In this document: piece by piece, positions 1-11,769 of the stretch | Layout of the letters: the number at the start of each line of letters is the position of its first letter | How positions within the stretch are numbered: position 1 is the first letter of the stretch | Source of the DNA: Rosa chinensis | Taxonomy: Eukaryota > Streptophyta > Magnoliopsida > Rosales > Rosaceae | Reading direction: 5' to 3' | Length of the DNA: 64,000 nt | Assembly (NCBI RefSeq): GCF_002994745.2 | Contig: NC_037094.1 | Span: 44,281,139-44,345,138, forward strand | The notes under the pieces: generated by a model | What the model was told of the DNA's origin: nothing | Databases searched by the model: none | Seen by the model: only the letters and a program-made list of their open reading frames with translations | Made by a program: the position numbers and the translations under genes

Positions 1-2315
1 TCGTAGGGGCATGTCCATGAAGGATCCAGTCCCCGAGGTTCTGGGTAAACCTGTTTCATGACCCAATCCCCCAACTTCAGTGTCCGGGACTGTACATTAG
101 CATCATAGTAACGAGCAATTCTCCGCTTATTTGCGAGGTTGTGCATGTGCGCCACATCCCTTCGTTCCTCGAGCAGATCAGCATCGAGCTGTAGGCCCTC
201 TGAGTTGGTACCCGCGTCGAAGTATTCGATCCTAGGACTCTGGATTTGCGTTTCAATGGGGAGAACTACTTCAGACCCAAAAGCCATGCAGAAAGGGGTC
301 TCTCCAGTGGCCTCTGTCGCCGTGGTCCTGATAGCCCACAACACCTCCGGGAGTTTAGCAGCCCAAAGACCCTTGGCTTCATCGAGCTTCTTCTTCAGTA
401 TCTTCTTGATTATCTTGTTGACAGCCTCGACCTGACCGTTGGTCTGGGGGTGAGCCGGGGATGCGTAGAGGATTCTAGTACCAAGGTTCTCGGTGTAAGC
501 CCTTAGCTCATCATTGCCAAACTGGGTGCCATTATCCGTAACTATAGTGTCCGGGACTCCAAACCTGCAATAGATGTTTTTCAACAGGAAGTTTTTCACT
601 TTCTCCGTGGTGATAGCAACAAGGGGTTCTGCTTCTACCCACTTTGTTTGGTAGTCGACGGCTACAATGACGTATTTGAATTGTCCCACTGCTGTGGGAA
701 GCTTACCGATCAGGTCCAGGCCCCATTGGCAGAATGGCCAAGGTGCAAGGAGGATGGAGATGGCAATGGGCGGTGCCTTTGGGACGTTTGCATACATTTG
801 GTACTTGTGGCAAGAACTCGATATTGTTTGAGCTAGGGCTGACATGGTTAGCCAGAAGTATCCTGCCCTCAGGGTCTTGTGTGCAAGAGACCGGGCCCTT
901 GCATGGTTACCGCATACACCAGCGTGTATGTCCTTCATTATTTTGTGACCGTCCTCTGGTGTCACACACTTCAAGTTGGGGAAGCAATGACCTCTCCTGT
1001 ATAACTTTCCATTCATGATCGTGTATCGAGCCGACCTTAATTGGAGTCGCCGGGCCTCAACCTTATCGTCCGGGGCCAGAACGTCCACTATGTATTTCAA
1101 AATTGGATCCATCTAGGAGGCGGTGTGGTCTACCGTGAATATTCCTGACACCGTTTTAGAAGTGCTCGGCTTTTCTAGTATTTCGACCTTGGTAGCCCCG
1201 TAGGTAGGACTTGGAGAAGTTGCCGTAATCTTAGCAAGGGCGTCTGCCTTATCATTCTCTGCTCTCGGTATTTGGGTGATAATGTAGGAGGTAAATCTCT
1301 GAGCTAGTGCTCGGGCGAGGGCCTGGTAAGAGGACATGTGGGGCTCCTTTGCCTCGAAGTTACCGCTGACCTGGTTCACAACTAACTGGGAATCGCTGAA
1401 GATACTAAGGTGCTAGACGCCTAGTTCCCGAGTGATCTGTAGACTTGCTATGACTGCCCCGTATTCTGCGGCATTGTTGGATGCCTTGAAGGCAAACTTG
1501 AGGGCATACTCGTAGACTTGATCGTCCGGGCTGATTAGCAAGATACCGGCGCCACTTGTCTTTTTGTTAGATGCGCCATCGACATACAATCTCCAAGTGC
1601 TTGGTTGGGGTGGATCCGGGGCCGGCGGTTCAGGTGATCCCGGGGATGGATCATGAGGGGGGATCAGTTTAGAAATAAAATTTGCCGCTGCTTGGCCCTT
1701 AATAGCTGTCTGGAGTTGGTATTTGATGTCGAACTCCCCTAATTTGATGGCCCATTTAATTAATCTTCCCGATGTCTCTGGCTTTTACAAAACCTGCCTC
1801 AATGGGTGATTAGTGAAAACAATGATTGAATGTGCCTGAAAGTAGTGTCTTAGCTTCCGGCCCGATACTAGGAGGGCCAATGCTATCTTTTCAATGTCCG
1901 GGTACCTGGATTCGGCACCAGTGTATCCTTTCCCAGCGTTGTACACCAGGTACTCACAATCAGAATCTCGTCTAATCAAAGCTGAGCTTACAGCTGTAGA
2001 AGATGCCGCGAGGTATATGTAAAGCATTTCTCCGGGCACGGGTTTGTAAAGTAGCGGTACCGAGAAAGGTACAATGCTGAGGTTATGCATGGCTATGTCA
2101 GTTAGTATACCAAGCATGTCCTCGTATGACCAGGCGAACGCGGATGCGTTGGAGCGGAGGAACGAGATTAGGTTTTCCCTGATAGCCGGAGTCAACTTGG
2201 TGCCTATCTTGACAATTCTGTCCGGGAACTCCTCAGATAACACCACCACCTCCATGTCTTCCACAGCACCGGGCCGTTCTTTGTCAGAGTCGGTATCATC
2301 TTTGGGGTCTTCGTA
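1..2315 (-). pseudogene. Element A pol, 3' part (RT remnant, RNase H, integrase)
   Basis: Polyprotein remnant read on the minus strand. About 2264-1785 holds the linker before RT (VVVLSEEFPDR) joined directly to the Ty3 RNase H start (PGEMLYIYLA); the RT core with its YVDD box is absent, a deletion of roughly 0.9 kb compared with element C. Around 1600-1380 lies the second, extra RNase H domain (VDGASNKKTSGAG). From about 900 to 100 comes integrase, with the PQTNGQVEA motif region (about 430-400) and the TDNGTQF region (about 530). The C-terminal part with a WVMKQ motif reaches the window edge. Several stops and frameshifts; it cannot encode a working enzyme. Confidence 0.8.
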
Positions 2316-4840
2316 TGACAGGACCCACCTTTAAAGGAGATTTACCAAAAATTTCGGCATAACCTCCCTTAAAAATGGTTAACCCAAAAACCTGTGGAAA
2401 AACCAAAATTCACTTCTAATCATCCAACCACGACTCCTGGAGCCACCCTGCTCCCAAATTCAAACAATCATCCCAAAGCTAATATCATCGTACATAATCT
2501 CCAAAGGGTATAAGTTACTACAATCACCAAAGTTAGGTCATAGGCCTCAAATATAATACATATAAGTTGGGTCACACATCCCTTAGTAATCAGAGCATTC
2601 TAGGAATATAAATAGACAAGGAATATAGTAGGTTAACCAGGTAACCTACAGAAGGTGATGGCGGAAGCAGGTGCGGTCACTATGGCTCACACTCGTACAC
2701 CGAGCAACAACACTGCAATCTGGGCATTTGAAACCGAAGGGCCCAGGGAAAAGTATATAAAAACGTTAGCGTGAGTGGACAAAAATAAATAATTGAAAGA
2801 AAAAGGGTTTTATACTTTTCCACATTTATCTCAATAAAACTCCCGATGCATGCAATAAGAAAAAAAGGACCGACTAGCCCCGCTAGTCAAGAACAACAAC
2901 AAAAGAACATGGGGAAAATGGGTTCACCATACGGGAATGGAGCCCCTCAGGCTCAACCTACCCTCGACTGCCACTCACACATAGATTGTGCGAGGAGGAG
3001 AACTAATAACCTCAACTTCCATTCACACATAGATTGTGTGAGGAGGAGAATATCACCTCGACTACCACCCACGTGAGGAGGAGAAAGCTACCTCACTGCC
3101 ACTCAGAAACACAAAGTAAGTGAGGAGGAGACCTATTCACATGACCCGCGTATGGTGAGGAAGGAGATCGTCCAAAGCCAGTAAATCTGTATAATTTCCC
3201 CACTTATCTCATGAAATAAGAATCCAAGTGTATAAAGACGTGACCCCGCACGCCAAGATCATCTCAAGTTCCAATATAAGTAGGGTATAAAGAAGTATAA
3301 AGTTTTGCTTCCTCAAATTCTTATTTCGTAAATCTCTTAAAAAGCTCCAAGAGCTGAATATAAGTATAAAATCAATAGTATAAATTTCCGAATCCGCATA
3401 AAACAAAATCCTCAAATCGAGCATAACGAATCTTAATTCAAAAGTTCAAACCAATAAAACATTCAATAATCCAAACCAAAATAAAATGCTCGATAAATAG
3501 TTGTTAAATCAATAACTTAAAACTTGCGGAATTTAATTTGCATGCATCAATTAAAATCAAAGGTCCACTCACAATAAGCTGTCAATCCTGACGTCGCTCG
3601 TGATTCTCCTCGTATGGAGACTCCTCTCGTCCTGTACGAATAACAATCATAAATATATATATATATATATAATCCACAGGACGGAATTTTAAATTTCACG
3701 ATACTTATAATTGGAAATTCATAACATCCCTCTTCCTAAAATCCGACTCCTCAACTCTCTACAACATCCATCCTTAATGCTCCAACATTAAACTGTCATT
3801 GATGCAATACCTAGAGTGAATTCGAAAGGAATTCGGCGATCGAATTCACGATAATCAATAATTAATCATTTAAACTCAATTTGTAAATCCTCCAATTTCC
3901 ACCAAACTTCATGCATTACGTTCTACAATCATTATAGGGTATATAGGATTAAAACGACAATTAAAACACAAGTCTACGCGCCACCACACGCTACCTACAG
4001 TGGCGGCGCGTGGGGACCACTCGCCGGCGGCGAACTCCTCCGATGACCACCAAATTCCGGCAACAACATCATCTCAACAGACCCAATCAACTTCTCAACT
4101 ACAACATTGATCAATTTTACCTCTAAGTGGCCGAATCGAACCGGTGAAAATTTTCCAGAAAAGCTCAAGAACCCTAGAATCGGGTTCGATCGATTCCACC
4201 TCTACACGGCAAATTGAGAAGCAAGACCTTAGGCAAAATGATCTCCTGCAAAAACTGAACCTTCGATGTGAATATGGTGGCCGGAGGTGGCCGAAATGGC
4301 CGGAAATTGGCAAAATCCCCAAAACTGCAACCTTACCTTCCCGGCATGAAATCGAGCTTTTCCGGCCAAAACTCCTCAAACCCAGGTCACTGGTATCACG
4401 AGCGGGTTGAGGCGCCCCTGTGGTGACCGGTTGCACGCCGGATAGTGGCCGGAAAGTGGGGAACCGGAGGGAGGAAGAAAAAACCCGAAGGAGAAAGGGG
4501 GAGAGTCGGGGGAGAGGAGAGAGAAAGAGGGGTGGGTTTCCGGATTTGGAAACCTACCCGGGTAACTTTCCCAATTTATCCTAATTTTTACCATGAACAG
4601 TAAATTTCGTAATTCACTCATAACTTTTGTATATGAGCTCCGATTTTTACGTACCACATATGCACGCACTCGGTTTAACGTCCTCTACAACTTTCATGAA
4701 GGAAATTTTCTCAAATTATTAACTCACAAAAAGTCAATTTTTAACCACCCCCTAAACGTTAAAATTATAACCGCGAACGGTAACCATAAGGAATTCCATG
4801 CAACTGAATAACAAGGGTATATCAGATATGGGGTGTAACA
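2316..4840 (-). mobile_element. Solo LTR (element B) of a Tekay/Del-like gypsy family, 2525 bp
   Basis: Begins TGACAGGACC and ends GGGTGTAACA, with TCGTA on both sides (2311-2315 and 4841-4845): a perfect 5-bp target duplication. Read on the minus strand it starts TGTTACACCCC, the usual start of large plant Del/Tekay LTRs. No gag or pol is present, so this is a solo LTR left by recombination between two LTRs. It contains a short array of about five units ending in TGAGGAGGAG (2950-3170), a (TA)n run near 3655-3671 and a CCGG-rich part (4260-4570). It interrupts element A pol. A related, truncated copy lies at 60485-61740 in the opposite orientation. Confidence 0.88.
2950..3170. repeat. Short degenerate tandem repeat inside the solo LTR
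   Basis: About five units of 40-60 bp, each with a CCACTCACAC-like half and a TGAGGAGGAG half. They are direct repeats with unequal spacing. Function unknown. Confidence 0.6.
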
Positions 4841-4845
4841 TCGTA

Positions 4846-7205
4846 CCTATCCGTGAGAGGGTTAGTAGCTACGGGCAACATTTCAGACTGTCCCTTGCCT
4901 CGAGACACTGTCAAAAAATAGCACTGCCTTGCCGCAGCTTGATCACCTCAGATGGTCGCTATTCCCACTGGAGTTGGCACTTTCATCATGAGCATATGGC
5001 CTGCAATGAATGTCTTCAAAAGCCAGAGTGCCGGTCGACCCAAGATAGCATTATAGGACAAGGTATAGTCGACGACAATAAACTCTGTTTTGATGGTTGA
5101 ACAGTTTGGACTTTCTCCTATCGTGATTGATAGATAATCTGACCTGAGTGGCTGGATGATATCTCCTGAAAAGCTAATGAGGGGCTCATTATCTTGTGAC
5201 AGCTTGGCCCTTCCTCTGTTCAAAGCCTTGTATGCGTCGTGAAATAATACGCTAACAGAGGCTCCGGTATCTATGAGTACCCGAGACATTATGTAATGGT
5301 CCATTTGGAGCGTGATCAGGAAGGGATCATCATGGGGCATTTTTAGATCAGCTTCTTCCTCCTACAGGAATGTAACATATTTCCACCCAGTGTCGCCGTC
5401 TTGTTGGGGGCCTTGTGGAAATTGAAAACTTCCGGGTGGCCGAAACTGGAATTTCTCTTCCTCCTCTGGGGAGGTACCTCCTTCGGGCCCCCACCGTGGA
5501 TCGTGAAGATCTGGCCGTACACGTCTATAGCTCATATTTCTTTAGTAGGCAGGTACCGCTGAAGTTTGCCCCTCTGAATAAGCGACTCGATCGTATTTTT
5601 TAAAGCCACGCAGAGGTTGGTATTGTGCCCGGCATCCTCATGATATGTAAAGAACCTTCCGGTGTCCTGCTGGGTAAGTTTACTCTTCGGGAACTTCCTT
5701 GGTGGTGGTCCAGGTATCTCATCCTTGTTCTCGTTCCATATAGTTTCATACGAAGCTTTGAGGATAGTGAACACCTCATACCGGGGTGGTGGTGGTGGTG
5801 GTGGTGTTGGCGGGGCCTGCTGTGCCCTTTCTTCCCGGCGAGGCAGATTGGTAATGTAACCGTTAGACCTAGACGAGGACTCTTTGCTTCTCTTGCTCGA
5901 AGTATGGGGTGATCGATGCTGATTATGGACCCACTCCCTCTTTCGTGGCTCATCCCTGACCACTGGGGCCGGGCTAGAGACCTTTAGCTCTGGTCTGACG
6001 TTATCCCTATATGTTTTGAATTCGGCTTGAACGTGCCTGATGGCCGTAGCCATCAGCTTGTCGTAGCTAACCGGGGGGTGATGGTTGATCCCGTAGAGAA
6101 ACTCTCCGCGTCTTAAGACCCTCCTAAAAGCCAGCTCAGCCAGTTCTTTGTTAAGGTCCCAGCACTTAGCGGTAGCCGCCTGCCATCGGTTGACGAAGGA
6201 CTTTAAGGTCTCATTTTCTCCCTGTTGAATCTTTAGCAGCCCCTTCGAGGTATGTATCCCATCCGTACGTAAGATGAATCGAGCTACGAACTTGTCCGCG
6301 AGCTCCTTAAAATTCCCTACAGAACCAGCTGGCAGTTCGTAGAATCAACCCAAAGCTTCCCCTGATAATGTCTCCTGGAACATATTACAACACACCTCAT
6401 CCATGTATCCCTTGGAGCTTGTTTGTGAGCGTAAAGCCTGTAGGTGCTGGTACGAGTCCCTAATTCCCATATAGTCAATCTTTAGTGGCTTTGATATGTC
6501 CGCTCGAATGGCGCCTCTAACTTGCTGGGTGAAAGGACCCGGACGGTCCTCGTAAGTGGTCAAGGGTCACCAGGTGTCTCTATTCTCTGCTGCCTCTACC
6601 CTTGCCTGAAGCGCATGCAAGGAGTTGCTCATTTGTAAGAGTAACGCCTTGTTTGGATCAGTTACCGGTGGGTTACTTTGAACTGGTTGTGGCAATGGTG
6701 GTGGTGGCAAATGCCTCAGGCTCTCTGGGAACAAGTCTACCAATACCTGAATCATCCGGCGACCGCCTTCCGTAGACAGGGTTGGAGTAAGGCCGGTGCC
6801 TCCCGTTACCGGGGCAGCGTTTACATCTGTTGCTACCTAGGATGCTCTAGCTTGGGCTTGGGTGAGTGCCTCATTATGCTGGTGCCTTCTATCTAGTGCT
6901 TGGGCCAGCGCAGTGTTTTCATCCTCCAGCTCCTGCAGTCTCTGTTGCGAAAGGAGGTTTGTTTCCCTATCGATTCTTTGTTGTTCCCGATCGATCCTGG
7001 CTTGTTCCCGGAATCTCTGCCCTCATGGACTCCAATTCCGATACCGGGGCCACTTGGTCTTGGATGCTCGGTGGGGTCATCTGTGCTCTACTGGTTCAAG
7101 AATCCAAGACCATGCGCCTCTCCTCCGACACTTGGTGTCCCTGCTGATGAAGTATCCCGAGAGAATATCAGTGCCCGGGCCTGCCGTTTCTTCTGGCTCG
7201 GTCAT
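4846..7205 (-). pseudogene. Element A gag and protease, degenerate
   Basis: Read on the minus strand from an ATG at 7205, 26 nt inside the LTR, as in element C. The N-terminal part is rich in Gln/Arg/Glu (coiled-coil-like, about 7000-6850) and is broken by stops. About 6563-6345 holds the gag core; 6053-5532 holds the gag end, followed without a stop by the zinc-finger-like HEDAGHNTNLC segment, whose first cysteine is replaced. Protease (about 5340-4950) has the active-site triplet in LIDTGASVSVLF at about 5255-5275 and the ILGRPAL motif that follows. Unlike elements C and F, the gag-to-protease junction reads GAG (Glu) where they have TAG. Confidence 0.8.
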
Positions 7206-7211
7206 GATTCT

Positions 7212-7230
7212 CCCTTATCTGGCGTTCCAA
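7212..7230 (-). other. Probable primer binding site of element A
   Basis: Directly inside the LTR; on the minus strand it begins TTGGAACGCC. The site of elements C and F at the same place begins TTGGCGCCG. The position is right but the sequence has diverged, so this is inferred mainly from place. Confidence 0.45.
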
Positions 7231-7704
7231 TGTTTCTGGTGGCTTTCTCCGAGTACCTCACACAGAATGCTATACCGCCTGGGGTACCAATCCAACTCCT
7301 AGATCCTGAATCAAGAACACAACGTTAGAGGGGTAAACAGTCTGGGCCTCTCTGATGCTTGGGTGAGAAACTAATATATATGTAGATCTAACAAATAGTA
7401 GATAAATGAGTTATTACCCGTAAAAGGTAGTTGTACTGATGCTTTAATACTTGAGCATGGGAAAGGAGTTTCCCCTATCTTCGATGTGGGACGCAGGCTG
7501 CCCTCCTGATGTCTTATCAGCCCTCTGTTATGTAATTAGATGGGTTGTGCTAGCCATGCCCCGGGCCCTGGGTGCTCGGGATGGCGTCCCTTATGTGCCC
7601 CGCCATGGTGGGTCGTGAACCCGGCCCATGGCATAGTACCTGGGAGTCCCTATGGGCCCCAGCCGATAGTGCCAAACCTAGTGAAGACTTCCCTAGTATG
7701 TACA
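7231..7704 (-). repeat. 5' LTR of element A, 474 bp
   Basis: Bounded by TG (7231) and CA (7704), with a primer-site-like stretch and the gag start next to it. It carries a promoter box pair (7442-7492). Length is close to the 500-509 bp of the LTRs of elements C and F. Confidence 0.75.
7442..7492 (-). promoter_or_regulatory. snRNA-type USE box plus TATA box in the element A LTR
   Basis: On the minus strand GTCCCACATCG (7492-7482) matches the plant snRNA upstream sequence element RTCCCACATCG exactly. It is followed after 32 nt by TATTAAAG (7449-7442). The same 32-nt spacing occurs in four other LTRs of this window. Confidence 0.6.
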
Positions 7705-8334
7705 GAAATAATATGAACTCGATCGACTACGGTAAAAAAATGAATTTAAGTATAAAATGAATTTCTTGGTTTTAATACATGTGAACTATAGTTGGTATTA
7801 GTGGTCATTCCTGCGTGAATGACTACGTATATATATTTACGTGGAATATATATATATATATATATATATTGAATGGCGTGACATTGGTGAAGTAATGATT
7901 GAGAGTTGATTGAATTGTTATTTCGAGCATTTCTCTTACGAGCATACAATTATCATGATGTGTTGATTATTGTGTAAAAATGTGTTTTGCTTGAGGAAAG
8001 TATTTGAGTTAAGTGGACTTTCAAATGTTTGGCTGAGTATCGTTTATCACATTGGTAATCGAGGCAAGTATTATCGTAAGGCTGAACCTCGGCCGAGGTG
8101 ACAGGTTACGATTCAATTAGAGCTCTAGTCTGTCTGCCAATGTACTTCTTGGGGAATAACTTTGAGTTATTGTGTGTCTTTGAGTACAATGTACTTCTTA
8201 GGGAATAACTTTGAGTTATTTTGTGCCTTTGAGTACAATGTACTTCTTGGGGAATAACTTTGTGTTATTGTGTGCCCTTGAGTACAATATACTTCTTTGG
8301 GGATAATTTTGAGTTATCGCGGGCCCATGGGTAT
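7705..8334 (+). repeat. Old gypsy LTR-like region (element G), left part
   Basis: Non-coding sequence between element A and the MULE, continued at 10788-11225 once the MULE is removed. It contains (TA)n near 7846-7869 and four tandem units of about 50-60 bp. The orientation looks plus because the right part ends like a large plant gypsy LTR. The left part is cut by element A; no coding domain belongs to it. Confidence 0.45.
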
Positions 8335-8335
8335 A
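8135..8335 (+). repeat. Tandem repeat, four units
   Basis: Four direct units each containing AATGTACTTCTTGGGGAATA (or a one- to two-base variant), followed by an ACTTTGAGTTATT-type stretch and TTTGAGTACAAT. Period is about 50-60 bp. The repeat lies in the LTR-like region and is cut on its right by the MULE. Confidence 0.75.
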
Positions 8336-8342
8336 TTTGTTT

Positions 8343-10778
8343 GGGTAAATTTCGCAAATAGTACACCAAGTAAAGGCCACTAATAATTCTTATACACAAA
8401 GTTTCAAACCAAACATTTCGATACACGAAATCTGAAACTCGACCCACTATCAGTACACGACGTCAATTTTTGACAACAAAATATCCATTATGCCCTCAGT
8501 TTTTTTTTTTTAATAATTTTTTTTCTGTTATTTTTTTTTCCTTCGTTTCTTCTTCCTTCTTCCGGGCTCACTCCCTCGCTTCCTGATATGAGCATTTTAA
8601 TGCGACGTTTTAACTGTTATTTCCTCATATTTACTTAGTTATTTCCTTAAATAAATCCGTCTTGATTAGGAAAGTTTCTATTTTTAGTAATTTTAATAAA
8701 AGTTTCTATTTTCTAGGTACATTGGAATAAATGGAGAAGAAATTAGCTGAAATGAAGAAATTGAGTTTTCCTGGTCCAACTAGGAATCCCAGTCAATGCA
8801 AGAATCCTGATGAGGCTAGGAAATCTGAAGGCATTAGGAGACAACATGATGACGTGGGAGATATTTTGGGAGATTAAATCTGATTTTTGCATGGAAAATC
8901 AAGGAGATTACATGGAGAATATCAAGGGAGAATTTCAAGGAAGAAAAGGTTCAAAACAAGTCCAGATTCGTTCCTCAATTCCCTCAAGATATGTTGGCTG
9001 AAATTAGAGAATAAAATCTGCAATTTTCATGTGAAAATCAAGAGGAAATCAGGGGGAGGACATTAAGGATAAAGCCATGGAGAGAATTAAGGGAAGAAAG
9101 GTCCAAAATGCATCCAGATACATTGTCTAGGTTCATGCCTAGATATTTGGCCGAAAATTAAGAGAAAAATCAGAAATAATCTTGGGAAAATCAGCAACAA
9201 TATATTAGGGATTGATTTTGGAGCTTCCTGATTGGTTGAATGACATGGCAGAGCTGACGTGGCATTAATTCATTGGTTGGAGCTGTGTGGTGCAACCAGA
9301 AAATTCCTTGGAAATTAAATTCATGAAGCCTTGCCTTCCCCTATATATACCCTCCTCTCTAGACGTTTTACACACACCATCACACAACAACACCATCAAA
9401 CAGAAGAACAACACCACAACACCTCTTCATTCAGAAAAATTCTCTCCATTCTCTAGTTGCAAAGCTCTGCGTTTTCAAGCAAGGAGAGGAAGAAGAAGAA
9501 TGAGCCGTGAAGATCATATCCTCCATCATCCACCTTGAAGGCTTGCTTCCAAGATTCAAGATCCAACCATCTAGCTCTCCATCTCCATCTCCACTCACGG
9601 TGTAATTCGTTCCTTTTCCTTGTAACCTTTTTGGTTTCCTTGTTTGATTTCGTATGAACTTGTTTCTAGTTAACAATAATGTTTAGGGCAAAGTTTAAGC
9701 CCAATTTCTATGTTTAAATAAAGTTTTCGAATTCTATAATTGAGATTCTAAGTTGCTTATGTGAGTTTGTTCGATTAAATTTGCTTTACAGAAAACTTTT
9801 ATATGTTTATCTTATTTGGGTCGACACTTATAGGATTTGCATGTAATTGGTGCTAGGTTTAAGAACATGAATCAACTTTTTGCTTTGTGTAACTTGAATC
9901 AAAAGGAGTAAAGGTTCTGGACAAGAATCGAATTTAATTGAAGAGGATTGCAATTAGGTGGACTTTTCCATAACTAAGTTGTACACTTGAGTTGATAGCC
10001 TTTCTCTATGTGTAATGCGTTAAACATGTTATGATTAACTAGCTTTCTAGTGCTTGAATGCATGTTTGATAGGATTGATCTAGGTGCTTTCGCTTAGGTT
10101 AATTAGCATTGAAAAGTAAAATATGGGAAATCATTTGCTTTCGAATGTTTCACATGATCAACTCCTTTCTCATGACTTAGATGAACAATTATAGGGTTTG
10201 AATCGAATTTGATTACATGGAATTGGTTTTGATCTTTGTTCCTTGCGTTCCACCCTTGTATATATGTTTTTACGTTTTCTTTATTTGATTTACTTTAACT
10301 TTTGATTTTATAATTCTTAAACCCCCCTTTTATTTCGTTATTTGTATATATTCTTTTTGTAAATAATACTTTTTACTTTTACTAATTAATTAATTATTTT
10401 TGCAATTACAGGTGTACCCTCAATCCCCGGAATAGAACGATCCCTATTTGCTTATACTACTAACGATATTTTCAGGGTTAAATTATGCGCTTACTTTGAG
10501 CGTATCACTTCCAACGCCGCCTTCCTCACCTCGCATAATAGAAAGAAAAAAAATGACTCGAGTCATTTATAAACGAAGGAAAAAAAAATAACAGAAAAAA
10601 AAATTATTAAAAAAAAAAGAACTGAGGGCATAATGGACATTTTGGTGTCAAAAATTGATGTCGTGTACTGATAGTAGGTCGAGTTTCAGATTTCGTGTAC
10701 CGAAATGTTTGGTTTGAAACTTTGTGTATAAGAATTATTAGTGGCCTTTACTTGGTATACTGTTTGCGAAATTTTCCC
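8343..10778. mobile_element. Non-autonomous MULE (Mutator-like), 9-bp target duplication
   Basis: Starts GGGTAAATTTCGCAAATAG; its other end is the reverse complement with few changes. The inverted repeats run for about 190 bp (8343-8530 against 10610-10778). Flanked by TATTTGTTT at 8334-8342 and 10779-10787, a perfect 9-bp duplication, which is the Mutator signature. Without the solo LTR inside, the element is only about 0.5 kb, almost all terminal repeat, so it has no transposase and would depend on another element. Confidence 0.92.
8584..10507 (+). mobile_element. Solo LTR nested in the MULE, 1924 bp
   Basis: Begins TGATATGAGC and ends GCGTATCA, flanked by CTTCC on both sides (8579-8583 and 10508-10512). 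A TATA box (CTATATATAC, 9341-9350) followed by a CA-rich, leader-like stretch fits a plus-strand LTR promoter. A short ORF at 9287-9538 overlaps the leader and resembles nothing I know. No gag or pol domain is present, so a solo LTR is the simplest reading. Family not certain; Tat/Ogre-like by the look of its ends. Confidence 0.75.
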
Positions 10779-10787
10779 TATTTGTTT

Positions 10788-11225
10788 TAAAAGAGAGTGT
10801 CCGTGTCCTTTCTTTTGTCATTCATGTGAGACTTGATTTCGAATGAATTGTGGAGGTGATTTTAAATGTAATCTCCTGAACTAAGTTATATGCAGGGATT
10901 ACTGCCTTTTGAATTGTTTGTTTTAATTGTAATTTCCTGAACTAAACTATATGCAGGAGTTGCTAGGATTTGAATTGTGTGATTTTAGGTGATCTCCTGA
11001 ATTAATTCTCTATGCAGGGATTACTAATTTTTACCGAGTGTGGTTGTATGTTTGGTTGTGTTTTGTGGAGTTAAATGTTGTTGCTTTAATTTATCTCATG
11101 AGTTGAGAAATTATAAGCATGCGTGACGTGAGTCATTTAATTGAGTTTACTCACACGAGCTTGCAAAAGCTAACCGGGTTTGTCGTTTCAACCCGGTGCA
11201 CTATTCCATGGTGTAATCCTCTCCT
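10788..11225 (+). repeat. Old gypsy LTR-like region (element G), right part
   Basis: Continues 7705-8334. It has three imperfect units built around CTCCTGAACTAA ... ATGCAGGGATTACT (10870-11030), and ends in a stretch (CACACGAGCTTGCAAAAGC, then two AACCCGG boxes) of a kind seen near the end of large plant gypsy LTRs. Its end is lost at the LINE. Confidence 0.45.
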
Positions 11226-11672
11226 TTCTTGGTAGCATTTCATTCCATGGGCTGCTACTAACTGGAAGGGTAAATCTTTATCTGTTGCAATCAAAAAGTT
11301 AGCATTGCAAGCTGCAGTTTATGCTATCTGGCGCGAAAGAAATAACCGCAAGTTCCGTAACGAAAACCTCCCTTCTGCTGTTGTGTTCAAGGCAATTGTG
11401 GAGTCCATACGGTTATGCTTATTGTCTTGGAAGATCCCTCCTTCTCCTTCTAACAGCTATATTATTCATGAATGGTGACTCCCTTCTTAATGGGGCCATC
11501 TCTGGGATGTATAGCTGATAGGTTGTTTGTCTTAGTTTCTCTTTGTTTTTATGTTCCCTCTTTGCTGAGGTTGTTAGCTTTTTTAGCTACCGTTCCTTGT
11601 TGCTTGTTTGGCTTTGTTTAAAGCCAGGTTTCTTCTATATATTCTTTCATTTACCAAAAAAAATAAAAATAA
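11225..11672 (+). pseudogene. LINE (L1-type) 3' end: ORF2 C-terminus, 3' UTR and poly(A)
   Basis: Codes for the last about 75 residues of an L1-like ORF2, including AVYAIWRERNNRKF and the end SYIIHEW, with its stop at 11476-11478. This is the segment found after the RT zinc-binding domain of plant L1 elements. A 3' UTR of about 180 bp follows, ending TTTCATTTACC and an A-rich tail (11654-11672). The element is 5'-truncated, the usual result of incomplete reverse transcription. I could not find a clear target duplication. Confidence 0.8.
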
Positions 11673-11769
11673 ACACTGGATAGTTTATTGCTAAACCCTT
11701 CAAGATGATGACGCATGTTACAAAGGTTTAATTTGCCCGTTTAATCCATTAGAAACCCTAATATGTTAT

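Larger units (their letters stand above)
1..7704 (-). mobile_element. Element A: Tat-like Ty3/gypsy retrotransposon, 3' end outside the window
   Basis: Minus-strand gypsy element. Reading from right to left it has a 5' LTR (7231-7704), a primer-site-like stretch, gag, a zinc-finger-like segment, protease, a remnant of the RT region, RNase H and integrase, and it runs off the left edge. The LTR starts TGTACATACTAGGG on the minus strand, very like the LTR start of elements C and F, so all three belong to related families. The element is old: several stops and frameshifts, and the RT catalytic core is missing. A 2.5-kb solo LTR sits inside it (2316-4840). The base run GAAAT at 7705-7709 would be its right target duplication; the left copy lies outside the window. 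Confidence 0.85.
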
